This document shows positions 14,201 to 28,949 of a DNA stretch of 64,000 nt, in pieces. Location of the stretch: the NCBI GenBank assembly GCA_958496175.1, contig OY292279.1, positions 4,836,001-4,900,000 of the forward strand, read 5' to 3'. Below the pieces are notes generated by a model. The model worked only from the letters and a program-made list of their open reading frames with translations. It had not been told where the DNA came from and searched no databases. The position numbers and the translations under genes were made by a program. The stretch comes from Sisyra terminalis (taxonomy: Eukaryota; Arthropoda; Insecta; Neuroptera; Sisyridae). Within the stretch, counting starts at the first letter, position 1; the number at the start of each line of letters is the position of its first letter.

Positions 14201-17200
14201 TGTGAAAAAATTTTCGTCCTGTGTGCTATAGGACACTCGCAATTTCATTTCAAAGATTCAAAAACGGCAAAAAGGACAATTTTCGAATGAAAAAAAAGGA
14301 CATAAGGGATGGATTTAATTGCTTAGCAAAAGCTGAATATTATTGGTTAAATCATCCTCAACATTTCTAATTCAAAATATTTAATTTTTAGGGGATAAAA
14401 GGGTGAGAAAACCGAACGGGAAGTTATGGAGGTGGAAAGGTATGCTCCAAATTTCAACAGAAAATGGGTCATTTTAAGGGGGTGACTTTTCATTATGAGG
14501 TCTAGTTTTCTCAACGGATTATGAATAAGTGCCTTCAAGGGAATTATAATGTGAAAAAATTTTCGTCCTGTGTGCTATAGGACACTCGCAATTTCTTTTC
14601 AAAGTTTCAAAAACGGCAAAAAGGACAATTTTCGAATGTAAAAAAAGGACATAAGGGAAGGATTTATTTGCTTAGCAAAAGCTGAATATTATTGGTTAAA
14701 TCATCCTCAACATTTCTAATTCAAAATATTTTATTTTTAGGGGATAAAAGGGTGAGAAAACCGAACGGGAAGTTATGGAGGTGAAAAGCTATGCTCCAAA
14801 TTTCAACAGAAAATGGGTCATTTTAAGGGGGTGACTTTTCATTATGAGGTCTAGTTTTCTCAACGGATTATGAATAAGTGCCTTCAAGGGAATTATAATG
14901 TGAAAAAATTTTCGTCCTGTGTGCTATAGGACACCCGCAATTTCTTTTCAAAGTTTCAAAAACGGCAAAAAGGACAATTTTCGAAAGTAAAAAAAGGACA
15001 TAAGGGAAGGATTTATTTGCTTAGCAAAAGCTGAATATTATTGGTTAAATTATCCTCAACATTTCTAATTCAAAATATTTAATTTTTAGGGGATAAAAGG
15101 GTGAGAAAACCGAACGGGAAGTTATGGAGGTGAAAAGCTATGCTCCAAATTTCAACAGAAAATGGGTCATTTTAAGGGGGTGACTTTTCATTATGTGGTC
15201 TAGTTTTCTCAACGGATTATGAATAAGTGCCTTCAAGGGAATTATAATGTGAAAAAATTTTCGTCCTGTGTGCTATAGGACACTCGCAATTTCTTTTCAA
15301 AGTTTCAAAAACGGCAAAAAGGACAATTTTCGAATGTAAAAAAAGGACATAAGGGAAGGATTTATTTGCTTAGCAAAAGCTGAATATTATTGGTTAAATC
15401 ATCCTCAACATTTCTAATTCAAAATATTTAATTTTTAGGGGATAAAAGGGTGAGAAAACCGAACGGGAAGTTATGGAGGTGAAAAGCTATGCTCCAAATT
15501 TCAACAGAAAATGGGTCATTTTAAGGGGGTGACTTTTCATTATGAGGTCTAGTTTTCTCAACGGATTATGAATAAGTGCCTTCAAGGGAATTATAATGTG
15601 AAAAAATTTTCGTCCTGTGTGCTATAGGACACTCGCAATTTCTTTTCAAAGTTTCAAAAACGGCAAAAAGGACAATTTTCGAAAGTAAAAAAAGGACATA
15701 AGGGAAGGATTTATTTGCTTAGCAAAAGCTGAATATTATTGGTTAAATCATCCTCAACATTTCTAATTCAAAATATTTAATTTTTAGGGGATAAAAGGGT
15801 GAGAAAACCGAACGGGAAGTTATGGAGGTGAAAAGCTATGCTCCAAATTTCAACAGAAAATGGGTCATTTTAAGGGGGTGACTTTTCATTATGAGGTCTA
15901 GTTTTCTCAACGGATTATGAATTTGGGCCTTCAAGTGAATTATAATGTGAAAAAATTTTCGTCCTGTGTGCTATAGGACACCCGCAATTTCTTTTAAAAG
16001 TTTCAAAAACAACAAAAAGGACAATTTTCGAAAGTAAAAAAAGGACATAAGGGAAGGAATTATTTGCTTAGCAAAAGCTGAATATTATTGGTTAAATCAT
16101 CCTCAACATTTCTAATTCAAAATATTTTGTTTTTAGGGGATAAAAGGGTGAGAAAACCGAACGGGAAGTTATGGAGGTGAAAAGCTATGCTCCAAATTTC
16201 AACAGAAAATGGGTCATTTTAAGGGGGTGACTTTTCATTATGAGGTCTAGTTTTCTCAACGGATTATGAATAAGTGCCATCAAGGGAATTATAATGTGAA
16301 AAAATTTTCGTCCTGTGTGCTATAGGACACTCGCAATTTCATTTCAAAGTTTCAAAAACGGCAAAAAGGACAATTTTCGAATGTAAAAAAAGGACATAAG
16401 GGAAGGATTTATTTGCTTAGCAAAAGCTGAATATTATTGGTTAAATTATCCTCAACATTTCTAATTCAAAATATTTAATTTTTAGGGGATAAAAGGGTGA
16501 GAAAACCGAACGGGAAGTTATGGAGGTGAAAAGCTATGCTCCAAATTTCAACAGAAAATGGGTCATTTTAAGGGGGTGACTTTTCATTATGAGGTCTAGT
16601 TTTCTCAACGGATTATGAATAAGTGCCTTCAAGGGAATTATAATGTGAAAAAATTTTCGTCCTGTGTGCTATAGGACACTCGCAATTTCTTTTCAAAGTT
16701 TCAAAAACGGCAAAAAGGACAATTTTCGAAAGTAAAAAAAGGACATAAGGGAAGGATTTATTTGCTTAGCAAAAGCTGAATATTATTGGTTAAATCATCC
16801 TCAACATTTCTAATTCAAAATATTTTATTTTTACGGGATAGAAGGGTGAGAAAACCGAAAAGGAAATTAAGGAGTAGAAAATCTATGCGGCAAATTTCAA
16901 CAGAAAATGAGTCATTTTAAGGGGGTGACTTTTCATTATGAGGTCTAGTTTTCTCAACGGATTATGAATTTGGGCCTTCAAGTGAATTATAATGTGAAAA
17001 AATTTTCGTCCTGTGTGCTATAGGACACCCGCAATTTCTTTTCAAAGTTTCAAAAACGGCAAAAAGGACCATTTTCGAATGTAAAAAAAGGACATAAGGG
17101 AAGGATTTATTTGCTTAGCAAAAGCTGAATATTATTGGTTAAATCATCCTCAACATTTCTATTTCAAAATATTTTATTTTTACGGGATATAAGGGTGAGA

Positions 17201-18939
17201 AAACCGAACGGGAAGTTAAGGAGGTGAAAAGCTAAGCGCCAAATTTCAACAGAAAATGAGTCATTTTAAGGGGGTGACTTTTCATTATGAGGTCTAGTTT
17301 TCTCAACGGATTATGAAAAAGTGCCTTCAAGGGAATTATAATGTGAAAAAATTTTCGTCCTGTGTGCTATAGGACACCCGCAATTTCTTTTCAAAGTTTC
17401 AAAAACGGCAAAAAGGACAATTTTCGAATGTAAAAAAAGGACATAAGGGAAGGATTTATTTGCTTAGCAAAAGCTGAATATTATTGGTTAAATCATCCTC
17501 AACATTTCTAATTCAAAATATTTTATTTTTACGGGATAGAAGGGTGAGAAAACCGAAAAGGAAATTAAGGAGTAGAAAATCTATGCGGCAAATTTCAACA
17601 GAAAATGAGTCATTTTAAGGGGGTGACTTTTCATTATGAGGTCTAGTTTTCTCAACGGATTATGAATTTGGGCCTTCAAGTGAATTATAATGTGAAAAAA
17701 TTTTCGTCCTGTGTGCTATAGGACACCCGCAATTTCTTTTCAAAGTTTCAAAAACGGCAAAAAGGACCATTTTCGAATGTAAAAAAAGGACATAAGGGAA
17801 GGATTTATTTGCTTAGCAAAAGCTGAATATTATTGGTTAAATCATCCTCAACATTTCTATTTCAAAATATTTTATTTTTACGGGATATAAGGGTGAGAAA
17901 ACCGAACGGGAAGTTAAGGAGGTGAAAAGCTAAGCGCCAAATTTCAACAGAAAATGAGTCATTTTAAGGGGGTGACTTTTCATTATGAGGTCTAGTTTTC
18001 TCAACGGATTATGAATAAGTGCCTTCAAGGGAATTATAATGTGAAAAAATTTTCGTCCTGTGTGCTATAGGACACTCGCAATTTCTTTTCAAAGTTTCAA
18101 AAACGGCAAAAAGGACAATTTTCGAAAGTAAAAAAAGGACATAAGGGAAGGATTTATTTGCTTAGCAAAAGCTGAATATTATTGGTTAAATCATCCTCAA
18201 CATTTCTAATTCAAAATATTTAATTTTTAGGGGATAAAAGGGTGAGAAAACCGAACGGGAAGTTATGGAGGTGAAAAGCTATGCTCCAAATTTCAACAGA
18301 AAATGGGTCATTTTAAGGGGGTGACTTTTCATTATGAGGTCTAGTTTTCTCAACGGATTATGAATAAGTGCCTTCAAGGGAATTATAATGTGAAAAAATT
18401 TTCGTCCTGTGTGCTATAGGACACTCGCAATTTCATTTCAAAGATTCAAAAACGGCAAAAAGGACAATTTTCGAATGTAAAAAAAGGACATAAGGGATGG
18501 ATTTAATTGCTTAGCAAAAGCTGAATATTATTGGTTAAATCATCCTCAACATTTCTAATTCAAAATATTTGATTTTTAGGGGATAAAAGGGTGAGAAAAC
18601 CGAACGGGAAGTTATGGAGGTGAAAAGCTATGCTCCAAATTTCAACAGAAAATGGGTCATTTTAAGGGGGTGACTTTTCATTATGAGGTCTAGTTTTCTC
18701 AACGGATTATGAATAAGTGCCTTCAAGGGAATTATAATGTGAAAAAATTTTCGTCCTGTGTGCTATAGGACACTCGCAATTTCTTTTCAAAGTTTCAAAA
18801 ACGGCAAAAAGGACAATTTTCGAATGTAAAAAAAGGACATAAGGGAAGGATTTATTTGCTTAGCAAAAGCTGAATATTATTGGTTAAATCATCCTCAACA
18901 TTTCTAATTCAAAATATTTAATTTTTAGGGGATAAAAGG

Positions 18940-21900
18940 GTGAGAAAACCGAACGGTAAGTTATGGAGGTGAAAAGCTATGCTCCAAATTTCAACAGAAA
19001 ATGGGTCATTTTAAGGGGGTGACTTTTCATTATGAGGTCTAGTTTTCTCAACGGATTATGAATAAGTGCCTTCAAGGGAATTATAATGTGAAAAAATTTT
19101 CGTCCTGTGTGCTATAGGACACTCGCAATTTCTTTTCAAAGTTTCAAAAACGGCAAAAAGGACAATTTTCGAATGTAAAAAAAGGACATAAGGGAAGGAT
19201 TTATTTGCTTAGCAAAAGCTGAATATTATTGGTTAAATCATCCTCAACATTTCTAATTCAAAATATTTAATTTTTAGGGGATAAAAGGGTGAGAAAACCG
19301 AACGGTAAGTTATGGAGGTGAAAAGCTATGCTCCAAATTTCAACAGAAAATGGGTCATTTTAAGGGGGTGACTTTTCATTATGAGGTCTAGTTTTCTCAA
19401 CGGATTATGAATAAGTGCCTTCAAGGGAATTATAATGTGAAAAAATTTTCGTCCTGTGTGCTATAGGACACCCGCAATTTCTTTTCAAAGTTTCAAAAAC
19501 GGCAAAAAGGACAATTTTCGAATGTAAAAAAAGGACATAAGGGAAGGATTTATTTGCTTAGCAAAAGCTGAATATTATTGGTTAAATCATCCTCAACATT
19601 TCTAATTCAAAATATTTAATTTTTAGGGGAAAAAAGGGTGAGAAAACCGAACGGGAAGTTATGGAGGTGAAAAGCTATGCTCCAAATTTCAACAGAAAAT
19701 GGGTCATTTTAAGGGGGTGACTTTTCATTATGAGGTCTAGTTTTCTCAACGGATTATGAATAAGTGCCTTCAAGGGAATTATAATGTGAAAAAATTTTCG
19801 TCCTGTGTGCTATAGGACACCCGCAATTTCTTTTCAAAGTTTCAAAAACGGCAAAAAGGACAATTTTCGAATGTAAAAAAAGGACATAAGGGAAGGATTT
19901 ATTTGCTTAGCAAAAGCTGAATATTATTGGTTAAATCATCCTCAACATTTCTAATTCAAAATATTTAATTTTTAGGGGAAAAAAGGGTGAGAAAACCGAA
20001 CGGGAAGTTATGGAGGTGAAAAGCTATGCTCCAAATTTCAACAGAAAATGGGTCATTTTAAGGGGGTGACTTTTCATTATGAGATCTAGTTTTCTCAACG
20101 GATTATGAATAAGTGCCTTCAAGGGAATTATAATGTGAAAAAATTTTCGTCCTGTGTGCTATAGGACACTCGCAATTTCTTTTCAAAGTTTCAAAAACGG
20201 CAAAAAGGACAATTTTCGAATGTAAAAAAAGGACATAAGGGAAGGATTTATTTGCTTAGCAAAAGCTGAATATTATTGGTTAAATCATCCTCAACATTTC
20301 TAATTCAAAATATTTAATTTTTAGGGGATAAAAGGGTGAGAAAACCGATCGGGAAGTTATGGAGGTGAAAAGCTATGCTCCAAATTTCAACAGAAAATGG
20401 GTCATTTTAAGGGGGTGACTTTTCATTATGAGGTCTAGTTTTCTCAACGGATTATGAATAAGTGCCTTCAAGGGAATTATAATGTGAAAAAATTTTCGTC
20501 CTGTGTGCTATAGGACACTCGCAATTTCATTTCAAAGATTCAAAAACGGCAAAAAGGACAATTTTCGAATGTAAAAAAAGGACATAAGGGATGGATTTAT
20601 TTGCTTAGCAAAAGCTGAATATTATTGGTTAAATCATCCTCAACATTTCTAATTCAAAATATTTTATTTTTAGGGGATAAAAGGGTGAGAAAACCGAACG
20701 GGAAGTTATGGAGGTGAAAAGCTATGCTCCAAATTTCAACAGAAAATGGGTCATTTTAAGGGGGTGACTTTTCATTATGAGGTCTAGTTTTCTCAACGGA
20801 TTATGAATAAGTGCCTTCAAGGGAATTATAATGTGAAAAAATTTTCGTCCTGTGTGCTATAGGACACTCGCAATTTCTTTTCAAAGTTTCAAAAACGGCA
20901 AAAAGGACAATTTTCGAATGTAAAAAAAGGACATAAGGGAAGGATTTATTTGCTTAGCAAAAGCTGAATATTATTGGTTAAATCATCCTCAACATTTCTA
21001 ATTCAAAATATTTAATTTTTAGGGGATAAAAGGGTGAGAAAACCGAACGGTAAGTTATGGAGGTGAAAAGCTATGCTCCAAATTTCAACAGAAAATGGGT
21101 CATTTTAAGGGGGTGACTTTTCATTATGAGGTCTAGTTTTCTCAACGGATTATGAATAAGTGCCTTCAAGGGAATTATAATGTGAAAAAATTTTCGTCCT
21201 GTGTGCTATAGGACACTCGCAATTTCTTTTCAAAGTTTCAAAAACGGCAAAAAGGACAATTTTCGAATGTAAAAAAAGGACATAAGGGAAGGATTTATTT
21301 GCTTAGCAAAAGCTGAATATTATTGGTTAAATCATCCTCAACATTTCTAATTCAAAATATTTAATTTTTAGGGGATAAAAGGGTGAGAAAACCGAACGGT
21401 AAGTTATGGAGGTGAAAAGCTATGCTCCAAATTTCAACAGAAAATGGGTCATTTTAAGGGGGTGACTTTTCATTATGAGGTCTAGTTTTCTCAACGGATT
21501 ATGAATAAGTGCCTTCAAGGGAATTATAATGTGAAAAAATTTTCGTCCTGTGTGCTATAGGACACCCGCAATTTCTTTTCAAAGTTTCAAAAACGGCAAA
21601 AAGGACAATTTTCGAATGTAAAAAAAGGACATAAGGGAAGGATTTATTTGCTTAGCAAAAGCTGAATATTATTGGTTAAATCATCCTCAACATTTCTAAT
21701 TCAAAATATTTAATTTTTAGGGGAAAAAAGGGTGAGAAAACCGAACGGGAAGTTATGGAGGTGAAAAGCTATGCTCCAAATTTCAACAGAAAATGGGTCA
21801 TTTTAAGGGGGTGACTTTTCATTATGAGATCTAGTTTTCTCAACGGATTATGAATAAGTGCCTTCAAGGGAATTATAATGTGAAAAAATTTTCGTCCTGT

Positions 21901-24110
21901 GTGCTATAGGACACTCGCAATTTCTTTTCAAAGTTTCAAAAACGGCAAAAAGGACAATTTTCGAATGTAAAAAAAGGACATAAGGGAAGGATTTATTTGC
22001 TTAGCAAAAGCTGAATATTATTGGTTAAATCATCCTCAACATTTCTAATTCAAAATATTTAATTTTTAGGGGATAAAAGGGTGAGAAAACCGATCGGGAA
22101 GTTATGGAGGTGAAAAGCTATGCTCCAAATTTCAACAGAAAATGGGTCATTTTAAGGGGGTGACTTTTCATTATGAGGTCTAGTTTTCTCAACGGATTAT
22201 GAATAAGTGCCTTCAAGGGAATTATAATGTGAAAAAATTTTCGTCCTGTGTGCTATAGGACACTCGCAATTTCATTTCAAAGATTCAAAAACGGCAAAAA
22301 GGACAATTTTCGAATGTAAAAAAAGGACATAAGGGATGGATTTATTTGCTTAGCAAAAGCTGAATATTATTGGTTAAATCATCCTCAACATTTCTAATTC
22401 AAAATATTTTATTTTTAGGGGATAAAAGGGTGAGAAAACCGAACGGGAAGTTATGGAGGTGAAAAGCTATGCTCCAAATTTCAACAGAAAATGGGTCGTT
22501 TTAAGGGGGTGACTTTTCATTATGAGGTCTAGTTTTCTCAACGGATTATGAATAAGTGCCTTCAAGGGAATTATAATGTGAAAAAATTTTCGTCCTGTGT
22601 GCTATAGGACACTCGCAATTTCTTTTCAAAGTTTCAAAAACGGCAAAAAGGACAATTTTCGAATGTAAAAAAAGGACATAAGGGAAGGATTTATTTGCTT
22701 AGCAAAAGCTGAATATTATTGGTTAAATCATCCTCAACATTTCTAATTCAAAATATTTAATTTTTAGGGGATAAAAGGGTGAGAAAACCGAACGGTAAGT
22801 TATGGAGGTGAAAAGCTATGCTCCAAATTTCAACAGAAAATGGGTCATTTTAAGGGGGTGACTTTTCATTATGAGGTCTAGTTTTCTCAACGGATTATGA
22901 ATAAGTGCCTTCAAGGGAATTATAATGTGAAAAAATTTTCGTCCTGTGTGCTATAGGACACCCGCAATTTCTTTTCAAAGTTTCAAAAACGGCAAAAAGG
23001 ACAATTTTCGAATGTAAAAAAAGGACATAAGGGAAGGATTTATTTGCTTAGCAAAAGCTGAATATTATTGGTTAAATCATCCTCAACATTTCTAATTCAA
23101 AATATTTAATTTTTAGGGGAAAAAAGGGTGAGAAAACCGAACGGGAAGTTATGGAGGTGAAAAGCTATGCTCCAAATTTCAACAGAAAATGGGTCATTTT
23201 AAGGGGGTGACTTTTCATTATGAGATCTAGTTTTCTCAACGGATTATGAATAAGTGCCTTCAAGGGAATTATAATGTGAAAAAATTTTCGTCCTGTGTGC
23301 TATAGGACACTCGCAATTTCTTTTCAAAGTTTCAAAAACGGCAAAAAGGACAATTTTCGAATGTAAAAAAAGGACATAAGGGAAGGATTTATTTGCTTAG
23401 CAAAAGCTGAATATTATTGGTTAAATCATCCTCAACATTTCTAATTCAAAATATTTAATTTTTAGGGGATAAAAGGGTGAGAAAACCGATCGGGAAGTTA
23501 TGGAGGTGAAAAGCTATGCTCCAAATTTCAACAGAAAATGGGTCATTTTAAGGGGGTGACTTTTCATTATGAGGTCTAGTTTTCTCAACGGATTATGAAT
23601 AAGTGCCTTCAAGGGAATTATAATGTGAAAAAATTTTCGTCCTGTGTGCTATAGGACACTCGCAATTTCATTTCAAAGATTCAAAAACGGCAAAAAGGAC
23701 AATTTTCGAATGTAAAAAAAGGACATAAGGGATGGATTTATTTGCTTAGCAAAAGCTGAATATTATTGGTTAAATCATCCTCAACATTTCTAATTCAAAA
23801 TATTTTATTTTTAGGGGATAAAAGGGTGAGAAAACCGAACGGGAAGTTATGGAGGTGAAAAGCTATGCTCCAAATTTCAACAGAAAATGGGTCGTTTTAA
23901 GGGGGTGACTTTTCATTATGAGGTCTAGTTTTCTCAACGGATTATGAATAAGTGCCTTCAAGGGAATTATAATGTGAAAAAATTTTCGTCCTGTGTGCTA
24001 TAGGACACTCGCAATTTCTTTTCAAAGTTTCAAAAACGGCAAAAAGGACAATTTTCGAATGTAAAAAAAGGACATAAGGGAAGGATTTATTTGCTTAGCA
24101 AAAGCTGAAT
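18940..24110 (+). repeat. Overlapping five- and four-monomer duplications in the satellite
   Basis: Rare variants recur first at a 1745 bp offset (5 x 349) and then at 1396 bp (4 x 349). GAGATCTAG in place of GAGGTCTAG occurs near 20,081, 21,826 and 23,222. CCGATCGGG occurs near 20,345, 22,091 and 23,487. GGGTCGTTTT occurs near 22,494 and 23,890. The change of period between successive copies shows that duplication end points differ from event to event, so there is no single fixed higher-order unit. Confidence 0.8.
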
Positions 24111-27100
24111 ATTATTGGTTAAATCATCCTCAACATTTCTAATTCAAAATATTTAATTTTTAGGGGATAAAAGGGTGAGAAAACCGAACGGGAAGTTATG
24201 GAGGTGGAAAGGTATGCTCCAAATTTCAACAGAAAATGGGTCATTTTAAGGGGGTGACTTTTCATTATGAGGTCTAGTTTTCTCAACGGATTATGAATAA
24301 GTGCCTTCAAGGGAATTATAATGTGAAAAAATTTTCGTCCTGTGTGCTATAGGACACTCGCAATTTCTTTTCAAAGTTTCAAAAACGGCAAAAAGGACAA
24401 TTTTCGAATGTAAAAAAAGGACATAAGGGAAGGATTTATTTGCTTAGCAAAAGCTGAATATTATTGGTTAAATCATCCTCAACATTTCTAATTCAAAATA
24501 TTTTATTTTTAGGGGATAAAAGGGTGAGAAAACCGAACGGGAAGTTATGGAGGTGAAAAGCTATGCTCCAAATTTCAACAGAAAATGGGTCATTTTAAGG
24601 GGGTGACTTTTCATTATGAGGTCTAGTTTTCTCAACGGATTATGAATAAGTGCCTTCAAGGGAATTATAATGTGAAAAAATTTTCGTCCTGTGTGCTATA
24701 GGACACTCGCAATTTCATTTCAAAGATTCAAAAACGGCAAAAAGGACAATTTTCGAATGTAAAAAAAGGACATAAGGGATGGATTTATTTGCTTAGCAAA
24801 AGCTGAATATTATTGGTTAAATCATCCTCAACATTTCTAATTCAAAATATTTAATTTTTAGGGGATAAAAGGGTGAGAAAACCGAACGGGAAGTTATGGA
24901 GGTGAAAAGCAATGCTCCAAATTTCAACAGAAAATGGGTCATTTTAAGGGGGTGACTTTTCATTATGAGGTCTAGTTTTCTCAACGGATTATGAATAAGT
25001 GCCTTCAAGGGAATTATAATGTGAAAAAATTTTCGTCCTGTGTGCTATAGGACACTCGCAATTTCATTTCAAAGATTCAAAAACGGCAAAAAGGACAATT
25101 TTCGAATGTAAAAAAAGGACATAAGGGATGGATTTATTTGCTTAGCAAAAGCTGAATATTATTGGTTAAATCATCCTCAACATTTCTAATTCAAAATATT
25201 TTATTTTTAGGGGATAAAAGGGTGAGAAAACCGAACGGGAAGTTATGGAGGTGAAAAGCTATGCTCCAAATTTCAACAGAAAATGGGTCATTTTAAGGGG
25301 GTGACTTTTCATTATGAGGTCTAGTTTTCTCAACGGATTATGAATAAGTGCCTTCAAGGGAATTATTATGTGAAAAATTTTTCGTCCTGTGTGCTATAGG
25401 ACACTCGCAATTTCATTTCAAAGATTCAAAAACGGCAAAAAGGACAATTTTCGAAATTAAAAAAAGGGCATAAGGGAAGGATTTATTTGCTTAGCAAAAG
25501 CTGAATATTATTGGTTAAATCATCCTCAACATTTCTAATTCAAAATATTTAATTTTTAGGGGATAAAAGGGTGAGAAAACCGAACGGGAAGTTATGGAGG
25601 TGAAAAGCTATGCTCCAAATTTCAACAGAAAATGGGTCATTTTAAGGGGGTGACTTTTCATTATGAGGTCTAGTTTTCTCAACGGATTATGAATAAGTGC
25701 CATCAAGGGAATTATAATGTGAAAAAATTTTCGTCCTGTGTGCTATAGGACACTCGCAATTTCATTTCAAAGATTCAAAAACGGCAAAAAGGACAATTTT
25801 CGAATGTAAAAAAAGGACATAAGGGATGGATTTATTTGCTTAGCAAAAGCTGAATATTATTGGTTAAATCATCCTCAACATTTCTAATTCAAAATATTTT
25901 ATTTTTAGGGGAAAAAAGGGTGAGAAAACCGAACGGGAAGTTATGGAGGTGAAAAGCTATGCTCCAAATTTCAACAGAAAATGGGTCATTTTAAGGGGGT
26001 GACTTTTCATTATGAGGTCTAGTTTTCTCAACGGATTATGAATAAGTGCCTTCAAGGGAATTATAATGTGAAAAAATTTTCGTCCTGTGTGCTATAGGAC
26101 ACTCGCAATTTCTTTTCAAAGTTTCAAAAACGGCAAAAAGGACAATTTTCGAATGTAAAAAAAGGACATAAGGGAAGGATTTATTTGCTTAGCAAAAGCT
26201 GAATATTATTGGTTAAATCATCCTCAACATTTCTAATTCAAAATATTTAATTTTTAGGGGATAAAAGGGTGAGAAAACCGATCGGGAAGTTATGGAGGTG
26301 AAAAGCTATGCTCCAAATTTCAACAGAAAATGGGTCATTTTAAGGGGGTGACTTTTCATTATGAGGTCTAGTTTTCTCAACGGATTATGAATAAGTGCCT
26401 TCAAGGGAATTATAATGTGAAAAAATTTTCGTCCTGTGTGCTATAGGACACTCGCAATTTCATTTCAAAGATTCAAAAACGGCAAAAAGGACAATTTTCG
26501 AATGTAAAAAAAGGACATAAGGGATGGATTTATTTGCTTAGCAAAAGCTGAATATTATTGGTTAAATCATCCTCAACATTTCTAATTCAAAATATTTTAT
26601 TTTTAGGGGATAAAAGGGTGAGAAAACCGAACGGGAAGTTATGGAGGTGAAAAGCTATGCTCCAAATTTCAACAGAAAATGGGTCATTTTAAGGGGGTGA
26701 CTTTTCATTATGAGGTCTAGTTTTCTCAACGGATTATGAATAAGTGCCTTCAAGGGAATTATAATGTGAAAAATTTTTCGTCCTGTGTGCTATAGGACAC
26801 TCGCAATTTCATTTCAAAGATTCAAAAACGGCAAAAAGGACAATTTTCGAATGTAAAAAAAGGACATAAGGGATGGATTTAATTGCTTAGCAAAAGCTGA
26901 ATATTATTGGTTAAATCATCCTCAACATTTCTAATTCAAAATATTTAATTTTTAGGGGATAAAAGGGTGAGAAAACCGAACGGGAAGTTATGGAGGTGGA
27001 AAGGTATGCTCCAAATTTCAACAGAAAATGGGTCATTTTAAGGGGGTGACTTTTCATTATGAGGTCTAGTTTTCTCAACGGATTATGAATAAGTGCCTTC

Positions 27101-28670
27101 AAGGGAATTATAATGTGAAAAAATTTTCGTCCTGTGTGCTATAGGACACTCGCAATTTCTTTTCAAAGTTTCAAAAACGGCAAAAAGGACAATTTTCGAA
27201 TGTAAAAAAAGGACATAAGGGAAGGATTTATTTGCTTAGCAAAAGCTGAATATTATTGGTTAAATCATCCTCAACATTTCTAATTCAAAATATTTTATTT
27301 TTAGGGGATAAAAGGGTGAGAAAACCGAACGGGAAGTTATGGAGGTGAAAAGCTATGCTCCAAATTTCAACAGAAAATGGGTCATTTTAAGGGGGTGACT
27401 TTTCATTATGAGGTCTAGTTTTCTCAACGGATTATGAATAAGTGCCTTCAAGGGAATTATAATGTGAAAAAATTTTCGTCCTGTGTGCTATAGGACACTC
27501 GCAATTTCATTTCAAAGATTCAAAAACGGCAAAAAGGACAATTTTCGAATGTAAAAAAAGGACATAAGGGATGGATTTATTTGCTTAGCAAAAGCTGAAT
27601 ATTATTGGTTAAATCATCCTCAACATTTCTAATTCAAAATATTTAATTTTTAGGGGATAAAAGGGTGAGAAAACCGAACGGGAAGTTATGGAGGTGAAAA
27701 GCAATGCTCCAAATTTCAACAGAAAATGGGTCATTTTAAGGGGGTGACTTTTCATTATGAGGTCTAGTTTTCTCAACGGATTATGAATAAGTGCCTTCAA
27801 GGGAATTATAATGTGAAAAAATTTTCGTCCTGTGTGCTATAGGACACTCGCAATTTCATTTCAAAAATTCAAAAACGGCAAAAAGGACAATTTTCGAATG
27901 TAAAAAAAGGACATAAGGGAAGGATTTATTTGCTTAGCAAAAGCTGAATATTATTGGTTAAATCATCCTCAACATTTCTAATTCAAAATATTTTATTTTT
28001 AGGGGATAAAAGGGTGAGAAAACCGAACGGGAAGTTATGGAGGTGAAAAGCTATGCTCCAAATTTCAACAGAAAATGGGTCATTTTAAGGGGGTGACTTT
28101 TCATTATGAGGTCTAGTTTTCTCAACGGATTATGAATAAGTGCCTTCAAGGGAATTATAATGTGAAAAAATTTTCGTCCTGTGTGCTATAGGACACTCGC
28201 AATTTCATTTCAAAGATTCAAAAACGGCAAAAAGGACAATTTTCGAATGTAAAAAAAGGGCATAAGGGATGGATTTATTTGCTTAGCAAAAGCTGAATAT
28301 TATTGGTTAAATCATCCTCAACATTTCTAATTCAAAATATTTAATTTTTAGGGGATAAAAGGGTGAGAAAACCGAACGGGAAGTTATGGAGGTGAAAAGC
28401 TATGCTCCAAATTTCAACAGAAAATGGGTCATTTTAAGGGGGTGACTTTTCATTATGAGGTCTAGTTTTCTCAACGGATTATGAATAAGTGCCATCAAGG
28501 GAATTATAATGTGAAAAAATTTTCGTCCTGTGTGCTATAGGACACTCGCAATTTCATTTCAAAGATTCAAAAACGGCAAAAAGGACAATTTTCGAATGTA
28601 AAAAAAGGACATAAGAGATGGATTTATTTGCTTAGCAAAAGCTGAATATTATTGGTTAAATCATCCTCAA
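24110..28670 (+). repeat. Five-monomer segment repeated at an eight-monomer offset (2792 bp)
   Basis: The segment of about 24,110-25,880 corresponds to about 26,902-28,670. The shared marks are the GTGGAAAGGTATG variant (24,205 and 26,997), the GAAAAGCAATGC variant (24,905 and 27,697), AAAAAGGGCATAAGG (about 25,461 and 28,253) and GTGCCATCAAGG (about 25,698 and 28,490), all 2792 bp apart. Three monomers lie between the two copies. Individual substitutions since the duplication are visible, for example GGGATGG against GAGATGG near 28,615. Confidence 0.8.
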
Positions 28671-28949
28671 CATTTCTAATTCAAAATATTTAATTTTTAG
28701 GGGATAAAAGGGTGAGAAAACCGAACGGGAAGTTATGGAGGTGAAAAGCTATGCTCCAAATTTCAACAGAAAATGGGTCATTTTAAGGGGGTGACTTTTC
28801 ATTATGAGGTCTAGTTTTCTCAACGGATTATGAATAAGTGCCTTCAAGGGAATTATAATGTGAAAAAATTTTCGTCCTGTGTGCTATAGGACACCCGCAA
28901 TTTCTTTTCAAAGTTTCAAAAACGGCAAAGAGGACAATTTTCAACCGTA

